Shown: positions 40,591 to 49,878, counted from the first letter of the stretch. The stretch is 64,000 nt of DNA from Pedobacter sp. WC2423 (GCF_040822065.1 NZ_CP162005.1:3038001-3102000); one strand, 5' to 3'. Made by a program: numbers and translations. The notes: generated by a model from the letters alone, not told the origin.

Positions 40591-41169
40591 CTAAAGCGCG
40601 GCCTTAACCAGAAAGGGCAGCATTTCTTTTTGGAAGCTGACAAAGTTTTTACGAACATCTGAGTCGCTTACAGAGGTAAAGGCGAAAGAGAAGACTATAC
40701 TTTTACTTGCTTTCAATAAAAATGCAAGCCCTTCTCTTCTGGATGGATTATTTTTGAAATGATCCAGGCCCAGGTAGGCGGAAAGCAGTAAGGATTCCAG
40801 CTGGTCTGAAAGATGTTTCAGGAATTCTTGTGAATTGGCATTTTCCCTGACAAAATCCCACCCGATAAATTCGTTGCAAACGGTATAGGTAAGCCGGCAG
40901 GTTTTCATAACCAATGCCTTCAGGTGTTCTTCTTCGTCAACAAACTGTGCTTTGTTTTTTAATATTTCATGTAAATTAAGGTCAAGATAATCCATCAGAA
41001 TAGCATCTAATACTTGTTCCTTACTTTCAAAATATTTATAAATGGTTGCTTTGGCTATTCTTGCCTTTTTTGCAATCTCATTTACGCTGGTCTTATGATA
41101 ACCATATTTCCTGAATAGTTCTTTGGCAGCTCTAATGATGCTCTCTTTAATTTTTTCTGGTTCCATCAA
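40591..41169 (-). CDS. TetR family transcriptional regulator
   Basis: 192 residues. N-terminal helix-turn-helix with the classic layout (IIRAAKELFRKYGYHKTSVNEIAKKARIAKATIYKYFESKEQVLDAIL, about 10-58), then a helical effector domain. Its start overlaps the end of the lipoprotein gene by 4 bp, and pheS is upstream, so it is the last gene of a three-gene unit. No own operator was found. Effector and targets unknown. Confidence 0.9.
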   Translation of the reverse strand: MMEPEKIKESIIRAAKELFRKYGYHKTSVNEIAKKARIAKATIYKYFESKEQVLDAILMDYLDLNLHEILKNKAQFVDEEEHLKALVMKTCRLTYTVCNEFIGWDFVRENANSQEFLKHLSDQLESLLLSAYLGLDHFKNNPSRREGLAFLLKASKSIVFSFAFTSVSDSDVRKNFVSFQKEMLPFLVKAAL

Positions 41170-41591
41170 TTAGTGACTCGGTAACTGTTATTTCCTGAAA
41201 TGGTTATATTATATGTTCTCAATGCTGCTTTAGCAGGTGCTTTTGTTGGGGTACCGTCTATCAGCGAGAATTTTGCACCTGAGCATGCATCGACTACATT
41301 ATAGGGATTTTCTATGGTCACTGCGCATCTGTTTTCAGGATTTACAGTACTGCAACGGTCATAGGCTTTATAACTATAGCTTCCACTACCATCAAGACTT
41401 ACATTGTAGGCGATAATCACCCCTGCAACCCCACCATCAATTAAAATTGCACCCTTTGCTTTCAGCTCTGATAACTGCGACGGGGTAAAGAAACCAATAA
41501 TATCAACACCTACATTAGGCACCAGATTGGTTTGCTTTCCACACGCGGAAAATAAAAAAAGCACTAAAAGAAGGCCTGCAATTTTTCTCAT
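41166..41591 (-). CDS. Lipoprotein with degenerate Rieske-like domain
   Basis: 141 residues. Signal peptide with lipobox FLFSACGK (Cys 17), so the protein is lipid-anchored. Residues about 40-140 resemble the small Rieske fold (YDRCSTVNPENRCAVTIENP, then DACSGAKFSLIDGTPTKAP and ALRTYNI), but the Cys-x-His and Cys-x2-His cluster ligands are missing. Only isolated Cys remain, so it probably does not bind a [2Fe-2S] cluster. Similar proteins occur in Flavobacteria and Sphingobacteria. The gene is between pheS and the TetR gene, with a 10-bp and a 4-bp overlap spacing. Confidence 0.7.
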   Translation of the reverse strand: MRKIAGLLLVLFLFSACGKQTNLVPNVGVDIIGFFTPSQLSELKAKGAILIDGGVAGVIIAYNVSLDGSGSYSYKAYDRCSTVNPENRCAVTIENPYNVVDACSGAKFSLIDGTPTKAPAKAALRTYNITISGNNSYRVTN

Positions 41592-41600
41592 AGATAGGTC

Positions 41601-42638
41601 TTAAATCAACGAAGTTTTAAATTGTTTCAGGAAGCGCTGATCGTTTTCTGAGAATAAGCGTAAATCTTTGATCTCAAATTTTAAGTTTGCAATACGTTCG
41701 ATACCCATACCGAATGCGAAACCGCTATATTTTTTACTGTCAATACCACAGTTTTCCAATACATTAGGATCTACCATACCACAACCCAATATCTCTACCC
41801 AACCGCTATATTTACACAATTGACAGCCTGCTCCTTTACAAATGGTACAAGAAATGTCCATCTCCGCAGAAGGTTCTGTAAAAGGGAAATAAGAAGGGCG
41901 GAAACGTACTTGAGTACCTTCCCCATATAATTCCTGTACAAAATAGAACAGGGTTTGTTTTAAATCTGCGAATGATACATTCTCATCTACGTACAATCCT
42001 TCTACCTGGTGGAAGAAACAATGTGCTCTGGCAGAGATAGCTTCATTACGGTAAACACGACCTGGCATTAATGCTCTGAAAGGCGGTTTCCCAGCTTCCA
42101 TCATTCTCACCTGTACAGAAGAAGTATGTGTTCTCAATGCGATATCTCCGTGCTCTCCTCCTTTTTTGATAAAAAAGGTATCCTGCATATCTCTTGCGGG
42201 GTGTTCTTCAGGAAAATTTAAGGCAGAAAAATTATGCCAGTCATCTTCTATTTCAGGCCCCTCGGCCACCACAAATCCAAGTCTGCTGAAAATATCAACA
42301 ATCTCTCTTCTGACTAAGGCCAGCGGGTGACGGGCACCAACTTCAAAGCCTGCACCAGGAAGTGTCAGATCCAAGCCAGCATCTTTTCTGGTCAGTTCTG
42401 CAGCGTCCTGTTCTTTAAGTGTCTGGTACTTTGCTTCTGCAAGTTGTTTGAACTCGTTTAGTACCTTTCCGAGCGTTCTCTTCTCTTCAGGAGAAACAGC
42501 CTTAAATTCATCAAAAATATCTTTAATAATTCCTTTTGTTCCAAGGAATTTTATTCTGAACTGTTCTAATTCGTCTGCGTTTTCTGTAGAAAAAGCATTT
42601 ATTTCCGTAGTATATTCTGTAATCTTAGCTTGCAACAT
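41601..42638 (-). CDS. pheS: Phenylalanyl-tRNA synthetase alpha chain
   Basis: 345 residues. Class II synthetase catalytic chain that charges tRNA-Phe with Phe together with PheT. An N-terminal coiled coil (about 1-85) is followed by the catalytic domain: motif 2 with RTHTSSVQVRMME, FHQVEGLYVDENV, FRPSYFPFTEPSAEMDI, and motif 3 GFAFGMGIERIANLKF. pheT is not next to it. A TATATTTG box lies just upstream at 42644-42651. Confidence 0.97.
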   Translation of the reverse strand: MLQAKITEYTTEINAFSTENADELEQFRIKFLGTKGIIKDIFDEFKAVSPEEKRTLGKVLNEFKQLAEAKYQTLKEQDAAELTRKDAGLDLTLPGAGFEVGARHPLALVRREIVDIFSRLGFVVAEGPEIEDDWHNFSALNFPEEHPARDMQDTFFIKKGGEHGDIALRTHTSSVQVRMMEAGKPPFRALMPGRVYRNEAISARAHCFFHQVEGLYVDENVSFADLKQTLFYFVQELYGEGTQVRFRPSYFPFTEPSAEMDISCTICKGAGCQLCKYSGWVEILGCGMVDPNVLENCGIDSKKYSGFAFGMGIERIANLKFEIKDLRLFSENDQRFLKQFKTSLI

Positions 42639-42643
42639 AATGC

Positions 42644-42651
42644 CAAATATA
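42644..42651 (-). promoter_or_regulatory. pheS: Candidate -7 box for pheS
   Basis: The minus strand reads TATATTTG, 6 bp upstream of the pheS ATG. A nearly leaderless transcript would result. No clear -33 element, so confidence is modest. Confidence 0.35.
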
Positions 42652-42716
42652 CAGCTATTTCATTAATATCTTAATAACGGGCAGATGCGAATTATTTTTG
42701 ACGCTAAAACAAGAAA

Positions 42717-42743
42717 CCGCCATTCCATGAACAGGAATGGCGG
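42717..42743 (-). terminator. Terminator after kbl
   Basis: CCGCCATTCC (42717-42726) pairs with GGAATGGCGG (42734-42743), with a seven-base loop. On the minus strand TTTCTTGTTTT follows. It lies 27 bp past the kbl stop. Confidence 0.85.
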
Positions 42744-42769
42744 CTGATCTTTAGTTAATATAGAATAGA

Positions 42770-43960
42770 CTAAGAGATTACTTTTAATTCTTTACCTACT
42801 TTAATAAAAGCAGCAATTGCTTTGTCTAAATGGTGTTGTTCATGTCCGGCAGAAAGCTGTACTCTGATACGCGCTTTACCCTGTGGAACAACAGGATAGT
42901 AGAATCCAATTACATAAATTCCTTCTTCCAGCATTTTTGCTGCAAATTCTTGTGCAAGTTTAGCATCATATAACATTACCGGCACAATCGGGTGAATACC
43001 TTCTTTGATATCAAACCCTGCTTCTGTCATTTTCTGACGGAAATAAAGTGTATTGTGCTCTAATTTATCTCTTAGTGCTGTACTTTCATTTAACAGCTCC
43101 AATACCGCAACTGAAGCACCTGCAATTGCAGGAGCCAGCGTATTAGAGAATAAATAAGGTCTTGAACGCTGACGGAGCATATCAATAATTTCTTTTTTCC
43201 CTGCTGTAAAACCTCCTGAAGCACCACCCAGTGCTTTACCTAAAGTACCTGTAATAATATCTATTCTATCGATTACGCCACAGTGTTCATGAGTTCCTCT
43301 TCCCGTTTTCCCCATAAATCCGGAACAGTGAGACTCATCAATCATCACCAGCGCTTCATATTTATCTGCTAAATCACAAATCTTATCTAATTGTGCAATG
43401 GTTCCATCCATCGAGAATGCACCATCTGTAACGATAATACGGTGACGGCAGGAAGCTGCTGCTTTTAACTGCTCTTCCAGGTCTGCCATATCACTATGTT
43501 TATAACGGAAACGTTTTGCTTTACATAAACGCACACCGTCAATAATAGAAGCGTGATTCAGTTCGTCAGAGATAATCGCATCCTGATCGTTAAACAAAGG
43601 TTCAAAGACTCCTCCATTCGCATCAAAAGCTGCTGCATATAATATAGTATCTTCAGTACCTAAGAATTCAGATAGTTTTTGCTCTAATTCTTTATGTACA
43701 TCCTGAGTTCCACAGATAAAGCGGACAGAAGACATTCCATAACCATATTTATCAATTGCAGCTTTCGCAGCAGCAGTTACTCTTGGATCTGAAGACAATC
43801 CCAGGTAGTTATTGGCGCAAAAATTCACCACTTCCTGACCAGTACTTACTTTGATATCGGCTCCCTGAGGAGTGATGATTACTCTTTCCCGTTTGTATAA
43901 TCCGTCTTTTTCTATTTGTTCTAATTCCTGCTGAAGAACAGGTTGCAGTGTTTTATACAT
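42770..43960 (-). CDS. kbl: Glycine C-acetyltransferase (2-amino-3-ketobutyrate CoA ligase)
   Basis: 396 residues. PLP enzyme of the alpha-oxoamine synthase family that splits 2-amino-3-ketobutyrate into glycine and acetyl-CoA in threonine breakdown. Landmarks: [14 protein letters not shown] near 47, [30 protein letters not shown], the [10 protein letters not shown] cofactor Asp, and the PLP lysine in [14 protein letters not shown]. Threonine dehydrogenase (tdh), the usual partner, is not adjacent. A -7 box (TAACTTTG) lies 24 bp upstream. Confidence 0.95.
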   Translation of the reverse strand: MYKTLQPVLQQELEQIEKDGLYKRERVIITPQGADIKVSTGQEVVNFCANNYLGLSSDPRVTAAAKAAIDKYGYGMSSVRFICGTQDVHKELEQKLSEFLGTEDTILYAAAFDANGGVFEPLFNDQDAIISDELNHASIIDGVRLCKAKRFRYKHSDMADLEEQLKAAASCRHRIIVTDGAFSMDGTIAQLDKICDLADKYEALVMIDESHCSGFMGKTGRGTHEHCGVIDRIDIITGTLGKALGGASGGFTAGKKEIIDMLRQRSRPYLFSNTLAPAIAGASVAVLELLNESTALRDKLEHNTLYFRQKMTEAGFDIKEGIHPIVPVMLYDAKLAQEFAAKMLEEGIYVIGFYYPVVPQGKARIRVQLSAGHEQHHLDKAIAAFIKVGKELKVIS

Positions 43961-43983
43961 ATATGCTAGTTATTTGATGCATC

Positions 43984-43991
43984 CAAAGTTA
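43984..43991 (-). promoter_or_regulatory. kbl: Candidate -7 box for kbl
   Basis: The minus strand reads TAACTTTG, a TAnnTTTG match, 24 bp upstream of the ATG. The -33 region is weak. Confidence 0.4.
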
Positions 43992-44142
43992 TAAAAATAT
44001 CAATTTAGAAGCCGTTTAATTTTAGTCTTCTCCCCTGTTTGCTATTAAAAACCGGAATAAGAACTGTTTCGTGGTTAAATTAACAATAATGTTTAAATAA
44101 TAATTCAGATAGCATACTTTAAAAGAATTTTATTTCTTATCT

Positions 44143-44214
44143 TGCAATAAATTATAAAGTAAGGATAATTTATCTTAACTTTACAATCTGCAATAAATTA
44201 AAAATTAATTATCC
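44143..44214. promoter_or_regulatory. Repeat-rich control region upstream of the S24 regulator
   Basis: The 12-base word TGCAATAAATTA occurs twice (44143-44154 and 44189-44200). Between them TAAAGTAAGGATAA is followed by TTATCTTAACTTTA (44155-44183), an inverted repeat with two mismatches. GGATAATT (44163) and AATTATCC (44207) form another pair. It sits directly before the regulator gene and suggests autoregulation. Confidence 0.45.
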
Positions 44215-44225
44215 CAATTAGATAA

Positions 44226-44912
44226 ATGACTGATAATCAAAGACAACATTTCGGACCCAGATTGAAAGAAATCCGGTTAGCAAAGAAAATGACGCTTCAG
44301 GAATTCTATAGCCCGATAGCTAAACACGTAAACAACTTTTCGCCTATAGAAAATGGCTCGAGAATGATAGGTAAAAGGCTATCAGAAGATGTGATCAGGT
44401 ATTATCATATCAATGAAAGCTGGCTGGCCACTGGTGTGGGAAAAATATATTCAATAGATGAGCTGCTCAAAGAGACAAACAATTTAAATGCGGAACCTGA
44501 GGAAGGTGTGCCTTATATTAATGTTAATCCTTCAGATTTCTCATCCGGAGAGCTTAACTTTTTAAAAGAAAAGCCGGAGTATTATGTAAATTTCCGCCCT
44601 TTTAATGATTGTGATGCCTATCTGCCTGTCTATGGTGACAGTATGGTCCCAAAATATTCAAGCGGAGAAATAATTGCCATCAGAGAAGTCGTCAACAAAG
44701 ACATTATCCAATGGGGAGAAGCTTATTTAATTATGGCAGACGAAAGTGCGAACAACATTACTACTGTAAAATTGTTATTTGAGCATGATACACCAGGTAA
44801 GATTATACTGCGTGCAGCCAACGAGGCTTATAAAGGAGATACAATCCTGGATAAACAAGCGATTAACCGCTTATTCATTGTTAAAGGAAAAATCACCAGA
44901 AATCAGTTGTAA
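44226..44912 (+). CDS. Helix-turn-helix regulator with S24 (LexA/cI-like) domain
   Basis: 228 residues. N-terminal XRE helix-turn-helix (FGPRLKEIRLAKKMTLQEFYSPIAKHVNNFSPIENG, about 8-45). The C-terminal S24 domain has YGDSMVPKYSSGEIIAIREV (Ser of the Ser-Lys dyad near 138) and a Lys in the ITTVKLLFEHD segment. Family members such as LexA and phage repressors cleave themselves when RecA is activated. The gene is alone, not in a prophage. Inverted repeats upstream may be its own operator. Confidence 0.85.
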   Translation: MTDNQRQHFGPRLKEIRLAKKMTLQEFYSPIAKHVNNFSPIENGSRMIGKRLSEDVIRYYHINESWLATGVGKIYSIDELLKETNNLNAEPEEGVPYINVNPSDFSSGELNFLKEKPEYYVNFRPFNDCDAYLPVYGDSMVPKYSSGEIIAIREVVNKDIIQWGEAYLIMADESANNITTVKLLFEHDTPGKIILRAANEAYKGDTILDKQAINRLFIVKGKITRNQL

Positions 44913-44954
44913 GCTATGATTTGTTGCTGCGGCTGTTTATGGGACAATTGCCCC

Positions 44955-44986
44955 TCTGGTCTTCGCAGAGAATTATTGTATCTTTG
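44955..44986 (+). promoter_or_regulatory. map: Promoter of map
   Basis: TCTG (44955-44958), 20 bases, then TATCTTTG (44979-44986) followed by CAG. Full -7 match, near-consensus -33, 38 bp before the ATG. Confidence 0.6.
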
Positions 44987-45024
44987 CAGGCATCGGTATA
45001 CTGTTAACTAAAATATACGACTAT

Positions 45025-45783
45025 ATGTCAATCACATCAGCAGATGAATTATTAGGAATGCAACGGGTAAGTGATGCGGTTGCAAATACACTCAGACAAA
45101 TGCGTGAATTCGCTCAGCCAGGGATGTCAACCAAAGAGCTGGATGAATTCGGAGGAAAAATATTAGCTGGTTATGGTGCAGATTCAGCTCCAAAATTAAC
45201 TTATGGATTTCCGGGATGGACCTGTATCAGTATTAATAATGAGGCTGCTCATGGTATTCCATCGGAAGAAAAAATACTTGCGAATGGTGATCTGATCAAT
45301 ATAGATGTATCTGCCGAACTTGATGGCTTCTGGGCCGACAATGGTGGCTCTTTTGTATTGGGAGAAGATATAAATAATCATCAGCCGTTAGTAGATGCTT
45401 CGAGAGATATCCTTTACAAAGCAATCAGCAAAATTAAGGGTGGTGTTAAGATTGCCGATATTGGCAGGTTAATAGAAACTGAAGCGAGGAAACATGGTTT
45501 TACTGTGATCCGTAATTTAGCTGGTCATGGGGTTGGACGCAGTCTGCATGAAGCTCCTGATTGTATTTTGAACTGCTACGATAAATACAATACGCAAAGA
45601 TTTAAGAAAAATTCAACGGTTGCCATAGAAACTTTTATCGCTACAACTTCAAGCATGGCCATTGAACAGGCTGATGGCTGGACATTGAAAGGAAATAAAG
45701 GTGGCTTTGTAGCACAGCATGAGCATACGATATTAGTAACAGACGGAGTTCCTGAAATTCTGACCAGCGCCAATAAAATATAA
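45025..45783 (+). CDS. map: Methionine aminopeptidase, type I
   Basis: 252 residues. Removes the initiator Met from new proteins with a two-metal centre. All five ligands are present: Asp residues in IDVSAELDGFWADNGG, His in LAGHGVGRSLHE, Glu in VAIETFIATT and Glu in AQHEHTILV. An alternative substrate class would be unusual. It has its own promoter and a clear terminator 30 bp downstream. Confidence 0.95.
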   Translation: MSITSADELLGMQRVSDAVANTLRQMREFAQPGMSTKELDEFGGKILAGYGADSAPKLTYGFPGWTCISINNEAAHGIPSEEKILANGDLINIDVSAELDGFWADNGGSFVLGEDINNHQPLVDASRDILYKAISKIKGGVKIADIGRLIETEARKHGFTVIRNLAGHGVGRSLHEAPDCILNCYDKYNTQRFKKNSTVAIETFIATTSSMAIEQADGWTLKGNKGGFVAQHEHTILVTDGVPEILTSANKI

Positions 45784-45812
45784 TTACAATATTCAGGTCT
45801 TTAGACATGTAG

Positions 45813-45837
45813 GGATGTATTCTTTAAGGATACATCC
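45813..45837 (+). terminator. Terminator after map
   Basis: GGATGTAT (45813-45820) pairs with ATACATCC (45830-45837), followed by TTTTTTTATGG. Confidence 0.85.
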
Positions 45838-45920
45838 TTTTTTTATGGACTTTCAGTATTAATTAAGAATACTTCTTTTATCTTGAGAGAAAAATAACGA
45901 AAGAATTTAATCAGAAAATT

Positions 45921-46370
45921 ATGGGTTTTTCAAAGGCAATAATCGCTATTAAAGGAAATCATCTTGATCATTTAGAAAAGGCAGCTGCTATTTTAAATTA
46001 TTTTGACGGGGTAGATGACCGGGAAGTCCTGGAAGAATTATCAGCAACAGCAAAGTATGAAAATGACTGGACTTTAATCGCGGACGAAGAAATGGTTTAT
46101 GTAGTCGAGGACGATCTGATTGGAGAGCTGTCACAGGAACTGGATACTGCGGTATACACATTTACTATACAGACAGCTTCGGCAAGTTATGGTTTTAGTT
46201 ATTTCCAGGGAGATAAGCACCGGATCTTCTTAACCGAAGATGGCGAGATCATAACTGATGAGGGAGAAAGTATTGCTGTTGAAAAAGATCAGGAGGTCAG
46301 CGAAGATATGGGTGAAGAAGATATTGTAGCTATAGCAGGAAAATTGGGTATTAGCTTAGAAGAGGAGTAA
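45921..46370 (+). CDS. Hypothetical acidic protein
   Basis: 149 residues, strongly acidic towards the end, no signal or membrane helix. It starts MGFSKAIIAIKGNHLDHLEK and contains a central FTIQTASASYGFSYFQGDKHRIFLTEDGEI block that suggests beta strands. The last 40 residues are rich in Glu and Asp. I do not recognise the family. It has no obvious operon partner. A hairpin at 46610-46630 is the first plausible end of its transcript. Confidence 0.65.
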   Translation: MGFSKAIIAIKGNHLDHLEKAAAILNYFDGVDDREVLEELSATAKYENDWTLIADEEMVYVVEDDLIGELSQELDTAVYTFTIQTASASYGFSYFQGDKHRIFLTEDGEIITDEGESIAVEKDQEVSEDMGEEDIVAIAGKLGISLEEE

Positions 46371-46609
46371 AAACAGAAAGGTATGTTCCATCCAGAAAAA
46401 TTCCTTATAGGCTGGCAGCTGTAGAAATTTGTATAAATAAAAACCAAGAACACCATCAATTAACTAATGGATAAAATTCAGTATTAAATACTGTTACTTA
46501 TAATAAATAATGGCATTTCCAAAATTACCCCTTCCACAGAAAAGCGGCTTAAACCTTAAAAGAGATGGATTAGTCACTTGTTTATAAATTATTATCATGC
46601 ATATATATT

Positions 46610-46630
46610 AGAGCCGCGATGTGTGGCTCT
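46610..46630 (+). terminator. Possible terminator
   Basis: AGAGCC (46610-46615) pairs with GGCTCT (46625-46630), followed by TTTCG. It is 240 bp past the preceding stop and only a few bases before a -7 box for the next gene, so the assignment is weak. Confidence 0.4.
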
Positions 46631-46637
46631 TTTCGTT

Positions 46638-46645
46638 TAACTTTG
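46638..46645 (+). promoter_or_regulatory. Candidate -7 box for the zinc-ribbon gene
   Basis: TAACTTTG matches TAnnTTTG, 19 bp upstream of the ATG at 46665. No convincing -33 element. Confidence 0.4.
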
Positions 46646-46664
46646 TAATTTAAAGACGTTGATC

Positions 46665-46961
46665 ATGGGGCATAAAAAAGTTTGCTTTTCGTGTCGTAAA
46701 GCTTTTAGCCTATATGAGTATGAGCCTGCAAATGTAAACCTGACCTGCCCAGAGTGTGGGTTGCAAACAATAGTTCTTAATCATAAATTCCGCCCTCCCA
46801 GACGTGATGACTTAAAACAATGGCAGTTGTCAAAGTTCCTTGTTGATCATGGATTCCTTTTTCACCATGTTTATAAGGACTATAGAGTAATTGCTTATCC
46901 AACTAATATGGAAGATGCTAAAAAATTCGTAATCGAGAACAAGTTACAAACTGATATATAA
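46665..46961 (+). CDS. Small zinc-ribbon-like protein
   Basis: 98 residues from the ATG at 46665; a longer frame would need TTG. Two Cys pairs near the N terminus, CFSCRK and CPECG, are about 20 residues apart and can bind zinc. The rest (RRDDLKQWQLSKFLVDHGFLFHHVYKDY) is helical and basic. A DNA- or RNA-binding adaptor is possible, but no family is recognised. A terminator hairpin follows 65 bp after the stop. Confidence 0.7.
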   Translation: MGHKKVCFSCRKAFSLYEYEPANVNLTCPECGLQTIVLNHKFRPPRRDDLKQWQLSKFLVDHGFLFHHVYKDYRVIAYPTNMEDAKKFVIENKLQTDI

Positions 46962-47026
46962 TTAGCATTCCTAAACTTAGCGCGAGGGTATAAGACAAAC
47001 AGCAATATAAATATCTTAAAAACAAG

Positions 47027-47057
47027 AAAGGGATGTTCCATCCAGACACATCCCTTT
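47027..47057 (+). terminator. Terminator after the zinc-ribbon gene
   Basis: AAAGGGATGT (47027-47036) pairs with ACATCCCTTT (47048-47057), followed by TCT. The hairpin loop shares ATGTTCCATCCAGA with a stretch near 46382. Confidence 0.75.
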
Positions 47058-47398
47058 TCTAACCAAATATAAACCTGTATGAACGGGTTTTTCTTTTCTG
47101 TATCTGAAACAGATACACATTATTATCTATATAAAAATTGAGCCAGTTTAATAAAACACTTATTTCTTCTGTATTAAAGGGGAAATAACCACTGACTAAC
47201 CTGATTATGAACGAATCCGTATGATTACGAGGTCTAAAATGACCTGTTTACTACTCAAATATCGCAAAAACAATCAGTTTCCTTCTGTTAATTAACAATT
47301 TTTAACAATACATCGCAATTACCACAGGAAATCTTAAAATTAAACGCTGCTCAAAACCAATTATTATGATTATTACACAAAAACAGCGCGTAATGACA
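47058..47398. other. Intergenic stretch with nothing recognised
   Basis: About 340 bp between the terminator and the bestrophin-like gene end. AT-rich. I saw no credible open frame, no consensus promoter and no strong hairpin. Confidence 0.45.
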
Positions 47399-48313
47399 TT
47401 AATTCAATATATAATCCTTTTCAGGAGTTGGTGTTTTAAGGTCACGGTCAGAAAGTTCCAGTAAAGTATTTTCTATTACCCTGCAAAGTGAATTCAGCGC
47501 AAGATCATTTGGCTCTGATCCAAAGGGATCTTCCAGCTCATCTGCTACAGCTTCTAAAGCAACAAAAGTATAAGCTATAAAAGAAACTATAACTGGCATC
47601 ATCCAGCCTAAGCTATCTACAAAACCGAATGGCAATAAGAAACAGTAGATATAAACAGTACGATGGAGCAGTACTTTGTAAGTATATGGGATCGGTGTAC
47701 TCGCTATTCGCTCGCATCCCCCTAAAATATTGGACAATTCACTTAAATTCTGATCGAAACTAACAGTTAGAATGGAATCGAACTCACCTTTTAATCTCTG
47801 CTTTTTTACCCAGAGCCCCATTTCTTTGATCAGCATAGCAGGTTTATAAACTGCGGGTTTCAATTTATCCGCCAAATTTTCACCTGATATTTCAGCAATA
47901 TCATTTGTAGCATCTGTATGGCGTAATTGATGCTTTAGTGCGTAAGTAAATGAAATCAGCAGGTCTACAAAAGTATTGACCTCTTTAGCATCCTCTGTTT
48001 GAACAAGAGTCTGTGCTTGCCGCGTTAGAGAGCGTGAGGTATTCAATAAGGATCCCCACAGCTTCCTGCCTTCCCAAAACCTATCGTAACTAACATTGTT
48101 TCTGAAACCAAAGAAGATAGCCAGTGCAATTCCAAAAAGTGTAAATGGTCCTGGATTCAGCTGTATTTTATAATTAAAAAATGAACCCCGGAAATAGACG
48201 ATGACAATGGAGATGAATAATAAAAGCAACAATCGAAAGAGAATCTGAGGTAACACAGATCCTTTCCAGATGAAAAGCATTCTTAGCCAGTTTTCCTTTT
48301 TCCTGATGATCAT
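47399..48313 (-). CDS. Bestrophin-like anion channel protein
   Basis: 304 residues from the ATG at 48313. A longer frame to 48388 would overlap the upstream SulP end and adds a non-family N terminus, so I prefer MIIRKKENWLRMLF. It belongs to the bestrophin/UPF0187 type: four membrane helices (about 20-40, 45-65, 205-230 and 235-255), the GFRNNVSYDRFWEGRKLWG motif near 70-90 and a C-terminal EDPFGSEPNDLALNSLCRVIE motif. Such proteins form anion channels in other organisms. The SulP gene is next to it in the same direction, 19 bp away. Confidence 0.85.
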   Translation of the reverse strand: MIIRKKENWLRMLFIWKGSVLPQILFRLLLLLFISIVIVYFRGSFFNYKIQLNPGPFTLFGIALAIFFGFRNNVSYDRFWEGRKLWGSLLNTSRSLTRQAQTLVQTEDAKEVNTFVDLLISFTYALKHQLRHTDATNDIAEISGENLADKLKPAVYKPAMLIKEMGLWVKKQRLKGEFDSILTVSFDQNLSELSNILGGCERIASTPIPYTYKVLLHRTVYIYCFLLPFGFVDSLGWMMPVIVSFIAYTFVALEAVADELEDPFGSEPNDLALNSLCRVIENTLLELSDRDLKTPTPEKDYILN

Positions 48314-48332
48314 ATGTTCCGGTTTTAATATT

Positions 48333-49871
48333 CTATTTTCTATCTGTTGCAATGAAGTAATTCGGATCCTCCAGAATATTAACTTCAATTACGGTTGCTG
48401 CATCTTGTAATAAGTTCCTGCAATCTGCACTCAGATGCCGCAATTGCAAAGTCTTGTGAGCTTCAAAATACCTTTTTGTTAATTTATGAATCGCATCTAT
48501 GGCAGACATATCAGCTATCCTGCTTTCTTTAAAGTCTATAACTACATGCTCCGGATCTGAAGAAATATCAAACAGTTCAGTGAACGTAGTAACTGATCCA
48601 AAAAATAAAGGGCCAAATAGTTCGTAATGCATCACTCCTGACTGATCTGTATATTTTTTGACACGTATACGTTTAGAATTATCCCAGGCAAAAAAGAGCG
48701 CTGAAAGAATCACCCCAATCAACACGGCCAATGCCAGATTATGCAACCAAACTGTAATTCCAGCAACCATGATCCCTACAAAAATATCCTGCTTAGGCAT
48801 TTTGTTTATAATCCTGAAACTCATCCACTCAAAAGTACCTATTGCAACCATAATCATTACCCCCACCAATGCGGCCATGGGTACTCTTTCAATAATTGGT
48901 GCGCCCCAGATAATGATGATCAGAATAGTAAAGGCAGCAATGATTCCCGACAAACGGGCCCTTGATCCTGCTGAAAGATTAACCAGTGTTTGCGCAATCA
49001 TCGGGCAACCTCCCATTCCAAAAAAGAAACCGTTCAGCATATTAGCACCACCTTGCGCGATACATTCCTTACTGCTGTTTCCTTTTGTTTCTGTAATTTC
49101 ATCTACAAGGTTCAGTGTAAGCAATCCTTCTGTCAATCCTACACCTGCCATAATTAGTGCAAATGGAAAGATAATACTTAGCGTATTCAGGTTAAAGGGT
49201 ACCGAAGGAATATGAAAGGGAGGAAAACCACCGCTTACCGCAGCAATATTTCTTACAATCTTAGTATCAATGCCTAAGGTTAATACGATGATAAATACAA
49301 CGATTATAGCAACAAGTGAAGAAGGAACAGCTTTAGTTAATTTAGGCAATAAAATAACAATGGCTATAGTCAAAGTAACCAAACCAAGCATAATCCAAAG
49401 CGGATTACCTGAAAGCCATGCCTGATGTCCATTGATTACAGTTTTGAACTGTTCTATCTGCGACATAAAGATGATGATGGCAAGGCCATTTACAAATCCA
49501 AACATTACTGGCTGAGGAACAAGCCTGATAAATTTACCCAGCTTAAAGATTCCTACCAGGATTTGAAATATTCCAGCCAATGCAACCGCAGCAAAGACGT
49601 ATTCTATTCCATGAGATTTCATCAGGGCAATCAATACAATTACTGTAGCACCAGCGCCTCCTGAAACCATACCTGGCCTGCCACCAAAAACAGCTGTAAA
49701 CAACCCCATGATAAAGGCAGCGTATAAACCTGCCAGGGGCGGAAATCCACCAAGAATAGCAAAGGATAAGGATTCGGGTATCATGGTCATGGCGACCGTT
49801 AAACCAGCAAGAATTTCTACTTTATAATCAATCTTTTTGGTAAAATCGAAAAGATTTAGTTTTGACATCAT
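48333..49871 (-). CDS. SulP family anion transporter with STAS domain
   Basis: 512 residues. About 10-12 membrane helices (residues 15-400) with the SulP motif AGLTVAMTMIPESLSFAILGGFPPLAGLYAAFI at the N terminus. A cytosolic STAS domain (about 425-500; HVVIDFKESRIADMSAIDAIHKL) is at the C terminus. The transported anion (sulfate, bicarbonate or other) cannot be decided. Proximity to a bestrophin-like gene suggests a linked role in anion or bicarbonate movement. A -7 box (TAGCTTTG) lies 8 bp upstream of the start. Confidence 0.9.
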   Translation of the reverse strand: MMSKLNLFDFTKKIDYKVEILAGLTVAMTMIPESLSFAILGGFPPLAGLYAAFIMGLFTAVFGGRPGMVSGGAGATVIVLIALMKSHGIEYVFAAVALAGIFQILVGIFKLGKFIRLVPQPVMFGFVNGLAIIIFMSQIEQFKTVINGHQAWLSGNPLWIMLGLVTLTIAIVILLPKLTKAVPSSLVAIIVVFIIVLTLGIDTKIVRNIAAVSGGFPPFHIPSVPFNLNTLSIIFPFALIMAGVGLTEGLLTLNLVDEITETKGNSSKECIAQGGANMLNGFFFGMGGCPMIAQTLVNLSAGSRARLSGIIAAFTILIIIIWGAPIIERVPMAALVGVMIMVAIGTFEWMSFRIINKMPKQDIFVGIMVAGITVWLHNLALAVLIGVILSALFFAWDNSKRIRVKKYTDQSGVMHYELFGPLFFGSVTTFTELFDISSDPEHVVIDFKESRIADMSAIDAIHKLTKRYFEAHKTLQLRHLSADCRNLLQDAATVIEVNILEDPNYFIATDRK

Positions 49872-49878
49872 TATCGGT

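Noticed and set aside
44226..44912. Prophage repressor
   Set aside because: The S24 regulator alone is not evidence of a prophage; all neighbours are housekeeping or hypothetical genes.
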